Positions 47,052-56,669 of a DNA stretch of 64,000 bases are shown here, piece after piece. Source of the DNA: Acytostelium subglobosum LB1. Lineage: Eukaryota > Evosea > Eumycetozoa > Acytosteliales > Acytosteliaceae. Numbering within the stretch: position 1 is the first letter of the stretch; each line of letters opens with the position of its first letter. A program made the position numbers and the translations under genes. The stretch spans positions 15,686 through 79,685 of the forward strand of contig NW_012236525.1 in assembly GCF_000787575.1 (NCBI RefSeq), given 5' to 3'. Below the pieces are notes generated by a model, which did no database searches, was not told where the DNA came from, and worked only from the letters and a program-made list of their open reading frames with translations.

Positions 47052-48941
47052 CTACATCTTCCAGAACTTTGATATATATTTATTGCATAGGTTTGGTGCT
47101 ATGTATACATGCTACTGGTATGTATCCAATCATTCATTCAATCAATCAATCAATCAATCATATCCAACAAACTATTAATTTAATTACTCGCTCAATCAAT
47201 TAATTAGAATGGAGAACATACAATGGATACAACAATAATCTATTGAATCCAATGCAGGGAACACCAAATACAACACTTATGAGATTGTTCCCATCACTAC
47301 AATTCAATCCAGGTGTATTTCTAAACTCTACATTGCCACCTGTTAGAGAGATCAGTAACGTCGTCATGGACCAACCATATCAAATAGTGTCAGCCGAGAA
47401 GATCACAGACATGGGTAACATGTGGGGTCAGGTAATGTATAACAATCTCATTCATTCAATCAATCTATCAATCATGATCATCGTCTAACAATATTCCTAT
47501 TCCCTTATTCAATGATCTGTCAGTTCTTGATTCACAACATGGCATTCTCAAAGCCTGATCCAAACTATCCAATGCCAATTCCAGTGCCCAAGTGTGATGC
47601 ATACTTTGATCCAAGATGCACTGGCAACATGACCATGCCATACTTCCGAACTGGATTCACCAAGGTTTCATGCACCAAGACTACGTCTACTCGCCAATCA
47701 GATGGATTCTGCTACGAACAAATCAACACAATGTCATCATACATTGATGCCAACCCTGTCTATGGTACTACCAAAGATACTGCCGACTTGTTGAGATCAG
47801 TATGTATACATTCCCGAATCGACCGGACCAGTAACACATACATTGAGCAATACTAACATCACAATATCATTCACTTTAGTTTGACAAGGGCAAGATGATT
47901 GTCGACCATGGTCCAAATGGAGACATGCCACCAAGAGGTATCAGTGGAGTCACAATCGATAATGATGCCAGGAGATACCCAACCGATCAACTGTTCAGTG
48001 TTGGAGAGAGACGTGGAAATGAGAACCCAGGCCTCACTTCAATCCATGTCGTGCTGCTTAGAGAGCACAATAGATTGGCAGACAAGTTCGGCAGACTCAA
48101 TCCTCAATGGGACGACGAAGCAATCTTCCAACAGACCAGAAGCTGCATCATTGAGCAGGTCCAGAAGATATCATACGAGGAGTACTTGACCACCATCCTT
48201 GGAGAGTTCCCTCAATACACTGGATACGATGAGAACACCGATGTCTCTGTGTCCACCGAGTTCACCACTGCTGCATTCAGATTTGGACACAGCGAGGTTG
48301 GTCCCAACATTGAGATGGTCAACCGCGACGGCAGCTTTGGAAAGCCCCTGTCCATTCGTGACGCCTACTTCAACCCAACAGCCCTGGACAATGGAATTGA
48401 GAATGTTGTCCGTGGTCTCATCTACAAGCAAGAGGCCAATGTCGATATCTACATTATCTCTGAGCTCCGCAACTTCTTGTTTGGCAAGCCTGGTCAGGGA
48501 GGAATGGACCTCGGTTCGAGGAACTTGATGCGCAACCGTGATCACGGAATGCCATCATACAACCAAATGCGCCGATACATGGGCCTGCCAGCCGTCAACA
48601 CATGGGCCGATATCTCATCAGATATTGAGGTCCAGGAACGTTTGAGATTCGCCTACCATGGAGACATCGAGTTGGTGGACGCCTACGTCGGTGGTCTTGC
48701 TGAGGACCACATGTACAAGGCAGCCGTCGGACAGACCTTCTACCACCTGATCCTTGACCAGTTTGTCCGAACGAGAAAGGGAGATAGGTTCTGGTATGAG
48801 CTGCCAGAGATCAGAAAGGTCAACGAACAGTGCGAGTCAACTTCATTCTCAAAGTTGATCAGGAGAAACACCAATGACATTGGTCCTCTACCAAAGAACG
48901 TGTTCCTCTTGGCATCCGACTCCAACCCATTGGAGAATTGA
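47048..48941 (+). CDS. poxA: Peroxinectin (animal-type haem peroxidase)
   Basis: Secreted haem peroxidase of the myeloperoxidase/peroxinectin superfamily, linked to adhesion and oxidative chemistry. Exons 47048-47117, 47208-47431, 47524-47799 and 47880-48941 join in frame to 543 aa. A signal peptide (MTTSSRTLIYIYCIGLVLCIHATG) leads to EWRTYNGYNNNLLNP. The distal His is in MWGQFLIHNMAF. The catalytic Arg and nearby Glu are in GERRGNENPGLTS, next to LLREHNRLADKF. The proximal His is in AAFRFGHSEVGP. The Asp preceding the distal His in mammalian peroxidases, which forms a haem ester link, is Ile here, and the residue after it is Asn not Asp. A uORF (47040-47051) overlaps the start codon. Confidence 0.94.
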
Positions 48942-49016
48942 CGACTTATTCGATCGCGACAACAATAAATAGTGTGAACCAATCGATATATATAAATAAT
49001 CAATCATATAACAATG

Positions 49017-49103
49017 TTGTTTAATCAATGATCAGAGTCTTGTGTTACTTTTAAAACAGTCCAGCATCATATCCTGTAGTTTGATCTGATAAACTAGATG
49101 TGG
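49017..49103. repeat. Direct repeat, copy A (3' end of an unknown gene)
   Basis: 87 bp matching 50880-50966 without gaps, with about four mismatches. It covers the last 23 codons, the stop and a little 3' sequence of the gene at 50895-52700. The stop codon differs (TGA here, TAA there). Confidence 0.9.
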
Positions 49104-49351
49104 CTGCTTTACTTTTAAACCCGTCAAGGTCATGTATCTCCAGCTCGGCCCAGAGTGATTCATTGGTTTCACAAATTGGAACACAATGAGTTGGTGAGTA
49201 TCGATTGGACTACACAGTACAGACATAGTCTTACCAGTGATCCACTGATACACTCCTGTCACCTCGCTGCGCTTCTTATTATTTGTCATCATCGTCCGGT
49301 TGTCCTGAATCATCCTCATCAGCTTCTGCTTGTTCTGGTTCCCTTTCATCA
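49032..49351 (-). pseudogene. Gene fragment with duplicated 3' end
   Basis: Minus-strand open stretch. The last 23 residues (PHLVYQIKLQDMMLDCFKSN, then TRL) match the C-terminus of the protein at 50895-52700 with one substitution. The preceding 80 or so residues (Met-Met-Lys-Gly-Asn start, GVYQWITGKTMSVLCSPID, QLIVFQFVKPMNHSGPSWRY) do not resemble that protein. There is no ATG at the longest open start; the first is at about 49351. It looks like a piece of a duplicated gene fused to other sequence, or a small surviving chimeric gene. Confidence 0.45.
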
Positions 49352-49381
49352 TTTGTTTCAACAAACTAACATCCCAATTCA

Positions 49382-50754
49382 ATGGACAACATATTTGTAA
49401 TACAGAGAATTGTTAAGTACTTGGCTGCTGACTCCTATCGTGGGGTGTTCATTCGCGTTAACAACGCACCAGGTCGATCAGGCAGACAAAATCACTGGAG
49501 TTACACAGCAAACTACCAATGGATACTATCTACTTCACTCGTCTCTTGGAAGTACTTCACTGCAGTGAAGACTCTAAACAAATGCTTCACCGCACGAATG
49601 GACAGCCATGCCACGAACGCGATACAGTGGGTCAATCTTCTTGCCCAGCATCTGAGGCGTCTACACCTTCAACCGCGTTGCTCAGACTTCTCGATTTGGT
49701 CACTTATCGACACGGTCGACATGAAGCTCCCAAGTAACGGCTCAAAGATGGGAGACAAGTATCAGATGATCACACAAGAGACTCTGGCACTACTTCTGGA
49801 TCTAGGCATCAATGTTAGGTCTTGGGTCGGAGGCGTCAAGGTCAGTGCGCCACAGTTCACCAACAAGCTCGATCGTTTGGAGAGTCTGGAGTTTGAGTTC
49901 AACATGGACCTGGACTCACCCTACGAGGCCCTGGCCTCCATAACCCAGACCAACTTTCCCAGTCTAAGGCATCTCACGTTGATCCCCTTCCCATCAGGTT
50001 CTGGCGAGAGCTTCTTGAGCCTTGCCCACCAAGTCTTTCACCCACATCACCTCATTGGAGATCATTGACAACGAAGACAGTGGTATGATCGATGGCTGCA
50101 GCGTATCGATCATTGAAGATACAAATTTCTTTGAGGGACTGCACGCGATCGCTGGGTTGACGCACCTCTGTCTCCATCTCAAGTTTGGTTATAGCCAGCT
50201 CGACGAAGACTCATCGGACTTCAACCTGAATCTCGTTGAGTACCTGATTAGCACGCCCTCTCTAACATCGCTCAGTCTGCCCCGGACTCGCCCCCTGAGG
50301 AACAACACACAGCTCCTCAAGTTCGTCCTGCAGTCCTCTCAATCCCATATCAAGCGTCTGAACCTGTCCAATATGTCCAAGCTCCTAAAGATCGATAAAA
50401 AGTTGGAGTACGCTCGACTTGCCTATGACGTCGAAGAGCCCTTGGTGTGTCATGACGATAGTCCGCCTGCTTGCACCAGAGAGGAGATATTGCAATCGTT
50501 TGGCAATGTTAGTCATCTGCGTCTGGTGGACTAAGGCATCCAATTCGGTCATTTTGTGCTTGAGCATTGCCCCAACGTCAGGACACTGCGTCTGTCCGGT
50601 CGTAATATCAGTGACACTCAACAAGAACACAACATTGCGCCAGCTTTGTATACCAAAGAATGTCTGGAAAGTCGACAGAGCTGATTTGGATAGGCATCTG
50701 AGACTAGCTGTCGAGAATCATCCAACAATATCGAGATATTGGATGAAGTATTAG
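49382..50754 (+). pseudogene. Decayed leucine-rich (F-box/LRR-type) gene
   Basis: An ATG at 49382 opens MDNIFVIQRIVKYLAADSYR, an F-box-like start. It is followed by leucine-rich segments in the style of dictyostelid F-box/LRR proteins (LESLEFEFNMDL, FPSLRHLTLIPF). Near 50020-50060 the homologous reading passes by a one-base shift to a second frame (ITSLEIIDNED, TPSLTSLSLPRTR, IKRLNLSNMSKL). That frame meets a stop at 50532-50534. Coding character resumes after the stop (GHFVLEHCPNVRTLRLSG) and ends in a third frame (TTLRQLCIPKNVWKVDRADL to 50754). No GT-AG intron explains the shifts, so I call it a pseudogene with about three disruptions. It lies between the two copies of the 87-bp repeat. 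Confidence 0.75.
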
Positions 50755-50879
50755 TATCCAGCATGTCCATGGAATCATACCATTCCATCCATCCCTCGCC
50801 TCACCTCGCTGTTACCAAACCTGGTAAACTTTGTTGGTGAAACAGCTAATTTATATATTTATTAATTTTTGATGTAGTG

Positions 50880-50966
50880 GTGTTTAATCAATGATTAGAG
50901 TCTTGTGTTACTCTTCAAACAGTCCAGCATCATATCCTGTAGTTTGATCTGATATACTAGATGTGG
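50880..50966. repeat. Direct repeat, copy B (3' end of the 601-aa protein gene)
   Basis: Source or sister copy of the repeat at 49017-49103, in the same orientation 1,863 bp away. Confidence 0.9.
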
Positions 50967-52700
50967 AATGTCATTGGGACTGAAGCGTATGGTTGTGGAC
51001 AATGATGGAAACATCCACTGAATATTGTTTGGGTTGAACCCTGATGATGTTTCCAATCCATCCAGAGCAACAACCTCTTGAGTTTGGTTGAAGTATTTCA
51101 ACCTCTTTTGCTTCTTAGCTCTTCTTTTCTCCTTCTTTCTCTTCTTTGATGACAATGATTGGTCATCATCCTGATCCTCATCATCTGATATTATCGGTTG
51201 GTTAATTTCCAGATCGAGTTCTGATGTGGCTGCCACTGATGTATCTATGTCATCATCATCCGATTTGTGTGAGCTATATAGTATTGAGTGTTGCTTGAAG
51301 AAGGTCTCCAATTGATCCAAAGACAATGTAGGTATTATCCTCTTTAGAATGAAATAGTATTGGAATGACTCCAATAGGATGAATCGAATGGATGCTTTGG
51401 TACTATTGGATACTGAGTTGTTCTTGATTGTCAAGTATGATTGTCTGAGAAGTGACTCTGACTCTGCTGTATCTGTCTTGAGCAATGAGTTCAATTCATC
51501 CATCCACTGATTACATGACTTCTCAAGCTTGTCGAATGCGCCGTGTTGTACTGTTCCCTCATCATCATCATCCTGCTTCATGAACAGACGATTCATTAAC
51601 TTGTTGATATTGGTCAATGTGATTGAGTTGTACAACAACAGATGTTCCAATGAATCCCAATTGCAAGATATTACCAGACAGCTTAACAAATGTGTACTCA
51701 TGTCCAGATTGCGAGATGGAAGCTTTAGAGTGTATGAGTCAATGGCTCGTTGTCGAATGAGTCCTTGACAGTAATCCAATAAGTCGCTTGATGTCATGAG
51801 CTTGAGAACTGTGAATGGGACATCGCTGCTCTCGAATAGTACACCAAGTGCATCGTCGATCTGATCTTCAATTGAGCGATCTCTGCCCTCCAAGAGCAGG
51901 TCGTATAGATCTTCGACAAAGAACATCGCGTCGACCACTAGGAATGAGCCATCCATCATTGCCTCCCTGCCATAATCTTGCCAGAAGCGACGATCATTGA
52001 GGAAGTTCTTCATTGTTGCCTGAACATCGAGTTGAAGCAACATCTCTCGCTTTTGTGCTGCCACTGGTGGAGGGACGGGACTTTTGCGCCACACCAATCG
52101 ATGCCATACTTTGTCACGATTAGCAAACATGTATCGCTCCAATGCCAATGCACCATACTTGTTCTTGCCATCGTAGTGAAAGTGTTGGAACCAGAGATTG
52201 ACTCGCTGCTCACTTGCTTGAAAGAAGTCAATGATCCACTGACAGTCTTGATCGAAGCGATTGCGCACAAGTAGTCTAGCCATCTCCTTTGGGAATCGTT
52301 CGCTGAGATATACTAGCACCTGTTTGATAAAGTCGTCTGCAGCATTGGTGGCGACGTCATTCTTGTGTCGGTCTGATGATTGATCGTGTCTGTGGCGTCT
52401 GCTTGAGAGAGCCATGCGGAAGTTTGACCAGAATAACTTCTTCATCTTTGTCTGGCGCACATCAGGCGCAACGACATCAGCCAGTGACATCAATGTATTG
52501 TACAGTGTGAGCTTCAGTTCGTTTGTGAGGGAGTTGTTGTTGTTGTTCCCAAAGAGTGATGACTTTAGAGCGCTCTCCAAGCCATCTAACATAGACATCC
52601 TCCATTTCAACACTTGACCATCATCATCTACATTATTGTTGTTGTTGCTGTTGTTGGTACTTGGTATGACGTTGAGCAAGAGGCCATTACTCATCATCAT
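50895..52700 (-). CDS. Unrecognised 601-aa helical protein
   Basis: Single exon from the first of three ATGs (52700, Met-Met-Met-Ser-Asn) to TAA. The N-terminal 35 residues are Asn/Asp low complexity. The rest is mainly helical with no signal peptide: LKLTLYNTLMSLADVVAPD, VLVYLSERFPKEMARLLV, WFQHFHYDGKNKYGALALER, SSDVPFTVLKLMTSSDLLDY. Near residue 520 is a charged KKRKKEKRRAKKQKRLKYF block that could be a nuclear or nucleolar signal, preceded by an acidic DDEDQDDD run. The C-terminus is the 23-residue end duplicated at 49032. I do not recognise the family. Nuclear location is a guess from the basic block. Confidence 0.85.
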   Translation of the reverse strand: MMMSNGLLLNVIPSTNNSNNNNNVDDDGQVLKWRMSMLDGLESALKSSLFGNNNNNSLTNELKLTLYNTLMSLADVVAPDVRQTKMKKLFWSNFRMALSSRRHRHDQSSDRHKNDVATNAADDFIKQVLVYLSERFPKEMARLLVRNRFDQDCQWIIDFFQASEQRVNLWFQHFHYDGKNKYGALALERYMFANRDKVWHRLVWRKSPVPPPVAAQKREMLLQLDVQATMKNFLNDRRFWQDYGREAMMDGSFLVVDAMFFVEDLYDLLLEGRDRSIEDQIDDALGVLFESSDVPFTVLKLMTSSDLLDYCQGLIRQRAIDSYTLKLPSRNLDMSTHLLSCLVISCNWDSLEHLLLYNSITLTNINKLMNRLFMKQDDDDEGTVQHGAFDKLEKSCNQWMDELNSLLKTDTAESESLLRQSYLTIKNNSVSNSTKASIRFILLESFQYYFILKRIIPTLSLDQLETFFKQHSILYSSHKSDDDDIDTSVAATSELDLEINQPIISDDEDQDDDQSLSSKKRKKEKRRAKKQKRLKYFNQTQEVVALDGLETSSGFNPNNIQWMFPSLSTTIRFSPNDIPHLVYQIKLQDMMLDCLKSNTRL

Positions 52701-52944
52701 TGATGTGCATGTATCTGAGACTGAGCTTGTGTTTGATTGATTGATCAGTGGGCAGAAAATAAACAAAGTTATCGCTTTGGTAATTGAGTTGGAGATGACT
52801 AATTGTCATAATTCTATCAATCAATCAGGATTATATACTATACACGATCACTGTTGTGTGTCCAAACAACAACAGTGATCAAACAACCTTAGGTTTATTA
52901 TTATAATCGCCAATCTTTAACTCTTGCCTTCCCAACCAACAACC

Positions 52945-55905
52945 TTATCGTTCGCTTAGTAGGACAGACAGGAGGATGATCAGGAGGATAACGACAAAGC
53001 TAAAGATTATCACAGTGGCAGCAACCACCGAACGTCTGTTGGGGAGTAATCGGTTCTTCCTCTTGTTGATCCACAATGGTGACAGAACATCCTCCGAGGA
53101 GCTGTCCACTGAGATCTCTTGTATCGATGAGCCTGGCGATCCTGTATGTACACTGCTGCCGCTGCTGCTACTGCTACTGCTGCTGCTGGCGGCCTCGTCG
53201 TGGATGTTGATGGAGATGTCTCCGCCATTGGACGACGACGCCATCAATGAGTCGGGTTGATTGTTTGCCGTGAGTATGCTGTCGACAAAGGACAACTGCG
53301 AGTTCCTGCGTGTGGCGCGCTCGAGACGAATGACCTCGAGCTTCTTGATCTCGTTCTCCAGCTTCTTGATTTCGTTCTCAATCTTGTTGTGCTCGGCCAT
53401 GAGTGTCTCGACGACGGACTTTTTCGAGATGACAATGTCCTGGTTGGTCTTGATGTTGAGTGACAGTCGCAAATATGTCCACACAATGATATCGATCGCA
53501 GCCTCTGACATGGGCTCCGATAGCACTCTGATCTCCTGTTTCAATGTCCCCAAACAACGCTCCAAGTAATGTAGTCTGTTCCTCGACTTTTGATATTCGG
53601 TCATTTCAAAGTTCTCAAGTTCCTCCAATATACTGTTACCATTGTTGTTGATTAGGTCATTTTGTAGCTCATTAACATTGATGCTGTTGTTACTGCTGTT
53701 GCTGCCGCCAATGCTGCTGCTTCCTCCATTGCCACCATTGTTCTCCATCACCACAATCTCGGGTGCGGCATGAGGTTGGGAGGCCTGTTCGCCGCCTGGA
53801 GGTACTACGAATGAACTGATCTCCATGTTGCACTCGAGAAGACTCTCCAAGTTGACACCAATGTTGTTAAGATGCTCCATCTCTTGTCGCTTCATGTCCT
53901 TCTCCTTGCGCATGAACTTGATTCGACGCTCCTTCCTCGCACGATTGTTCTTGATGATCTCCTTGGTCTGAATGATGATTGAAAGTGAGAGCGCAAGGAA
54001 CATGCGCTGATCAGTTTGCTCGGCCGCCTGCAACATCTGCTCAAACTCGACGTAGATGGCGCGTTGCTCCTCCACAATATTCTGCTCGAAGCGCTGCACA
54101 GAGGCGGCGGCGTGACGAATCACCGACGTGACAAATGGATGAGCCACATCGAGGTTGGACTGCAACAAGACGCCAATCTCCTTGGCCATGCGTCGCTTGG
54201 CCAGTTCCTCGAGGAAAGTGATGTCATCGCCAGGCATGGGCACCAGCTCGATCGTCGGTGAGTACTTCAGGTCAATGTCTGTCGACTGCATTGAGGAGCG
54301 CACAAAGTGAAGCAAGAGGTGGTGCTGCTTGGTGGCCACCCAGTACCAGGCCAGGCCGCGCCTCAGCTCAGCAATGTTGGTCTGGTCCTCTGGTGATATT
54401 GTGAAGCCGCCATTGATCTGCTGGCCAATCTGATGGCAGTACTTGTGTATCTTGTTCTTCATGATGCGGTCCGTGTTGGGGTACTCGTCAAAGTTGGAGA
54501 GGTAGGCGATCTCCTTGTTGACGGGCGTCGTGATCTTGTTCATCTCCTCGTCGAGGTACTTGGAGTGCACGTCATCAAAGAACTCGCACAGGTAGCGCTC
54601 GCACATTGTCGTGGCCATCGAGTACAGCGGGTACTTGAGGGGCGAGCGCGCCTCCTTCTGGTGCTGCACCAGATCAAACTCGAACGGGCGATTGCCAAAG
54701 TTGATGCTGAACTTGTCGCCGTAGGATATGGTGCCGATCGTGGCGTACAGTCTGTTGATGCTGAGCGATGGCGTCGTCTTGCCAATCAGCACGCCATTCT
54801 TTGTGAAGAAGATATGCTTGTTGATAAAGTCGATTCCACAGCCTGCCGTATCATTACACTCCCATGGATCGCTGATCTCCTTGCCCATCACTGGGTTGGG
54901 GTACATGCCACCGTCGCCTCCATGATAGCTGACTGCACTCTTCAACACCTGCTTCTTATCATTCGTCTCACAAGATGTAGAGTAGCCTATAAATACATTC
55001 CTGTTCGTTTGTTTGATTGATTGATTGAGTGAGTGATTCATCATGATCATTCAGTGTCGCGCGAGACTGTACTTACTGGTCGACACCAGCTGCGATGAGG
55101 GTGATCTCAAAGTAGGCATAGTTGAAGTTGCCGTAGGGTAGTGGCGCAACCTTTTTGCGCGACTGGATGAAGAGGGTGGAGTCAGGCTTGGACCTGCGCG
55201 TGTTGAGTATGGTGATGGGCGCGTAACGATTGGCATAGGGATGGCTATGCAATCTAGCCTGTTGTAATCTATCCAATCTGTCATCGTATTGTATATCAAA
55301 GTTGTTGATCGTTATCTTCTTTGTATGCACATACTTGAGAGACGACTCATCGCTCAAATACAAAGGCGTGAAGCACATCTCACTCAATGTCCTATACATT
55401 CCAATATACTCTCTTCGCCAATCAACAGAGTCTCTTAATATATTATTGATGTCTGTTTGATTGATTGATTGATTGATTGATGGGGATGGATGTTAGCGAA
55501 CGCATGAGACTGACTTTGTTAACGTCCAACTCTGAACATACTCTTGCTGATTCGAAAGTCCTTTATACATAGATGTTGCCAAAGGGACTTGCTCTTGGCC
55601 AGTTGATGAAAGTGCCGTGAGATTGGTGATATGTTGGAGCAGATATCACTTGATTCAAAGTTCTTCATGACAACTTCTAGCACTTCATTAGGCAGTGCAT
55701 ATATGAATGGTGGCTGTGTATCTGTCAATGTTGTTGTCAATGTAGTCGATGTGGAGGGCACTATTGAATCATCAACAAGTTCAAAACCTGCAGCAGCTGA
55801 CAATGGAACATTCATTCCTTGTTGTGACAACATGCTGGTCAAAGGCTTTGCTGCTTTAAGACCCTGCATTATATCCAATCGATGTTCATCGAATATTGAC
55901 GACAT
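52945..55905 (-). CDS. F-box and SPRY domain protein with C-terminal membrane anchor
   Basis: Exons 55905-55542, 55452-55077 and 55000-52945 join in frame to 931 aa. An F-box lies near residues 65-110 (FIYALPNEVLEVVMKNFES, HFHQLAKSKSLWQHLC). A SPRY/B30.2 domain follows at about 190-330: YAYFEITLIAAGVDQ-NVFIGYSTSC across the second intron, then DPWECNDTAGCGIDFINKHI, FFTKNGVLIGKT and YGDKFSINFGNRPFEF. A long helical region contains two coiled coils (MRKEKDMKRQEMEHLNN; ENEIKKLENEIKKLEVIRLE) and Asn/Ser-rich linkers. The end is a single membrane helix (SVVAATVIIFSFVVILLIIL), so it would be tail-anchored. An F-box suggests an SCF ubiquitin-ligase adaptor and SPRY a substrate reader (inference). 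Confidence 0.9.
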
Positions 55906-56669
55906 GTCTCTGTATCTCTGTATCTCTGTATCTATATATGTCGTTCACAATATCTTGTTTGCTTGATGCTACTAACTTCAAGCAAGTTGAAGAATGAAAT
56001 GAACTTGACTGACTTATGTATATGAATGAATATGAATATGTATATGTATAAATATGATCGGTATGTGATGTTGTTGGGACACACAACTAGAGGTGAGTGA
56101 GTTATAAGAAGATGAAGTAGGGGGTGTTATTACACGGTTATGTATGTGTGTGTGTGTGTGTTCGATGGGATTGATGGTCAGTTGAGAAACGATCTTTAGA
56201 TGGGGTGGACAACAACAATGTTCTAGATGCGCGCTAATGTTTGTTGTTGAAATTAAGTTAATAATGATGAAGATGATAATGATGATGAAGTATCACATGT
56301 ACAATAAATATAAATATAAATATATATATACAAACTATATACAATGAATGAATGATTAACAGAACAGTACAAACAATGATGTTGATGAACATAAATGTAT
56401 TAGCCACACAACATAACAAATACGATATCATCATGGGGCCAATGTGCAAGGATTCAAGGTCCTTCCTACTTTGGTGGCCCACCCATTTTTTGAAACTCAG
56501 TGTTGTTGGCACAGGATGGATGGATGGTGCCAACAAGTCCCAATTTGTACCCCATTTTGGCGATTCGATCGACTCACCAAGGTATCCCTTCATTCATCCA
56601 ATCCTTCCATCCAAGTTCCAAGCGTACAACTATTGTACATACATACATACATACATACATAATGATGGT
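55906..56669. other. Intergenic, F-box/SPRY 5' flank and DET1 3' flank
   Basis: AT-rich spacer with a (GT)n run at 56147-56161, an (ACAT)n tract at 56638-56662 and a more complex patch at 56430-56630. Short open stretches on the plus strand look like shadows of repeats. No gene called. Confidence 0.55.
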
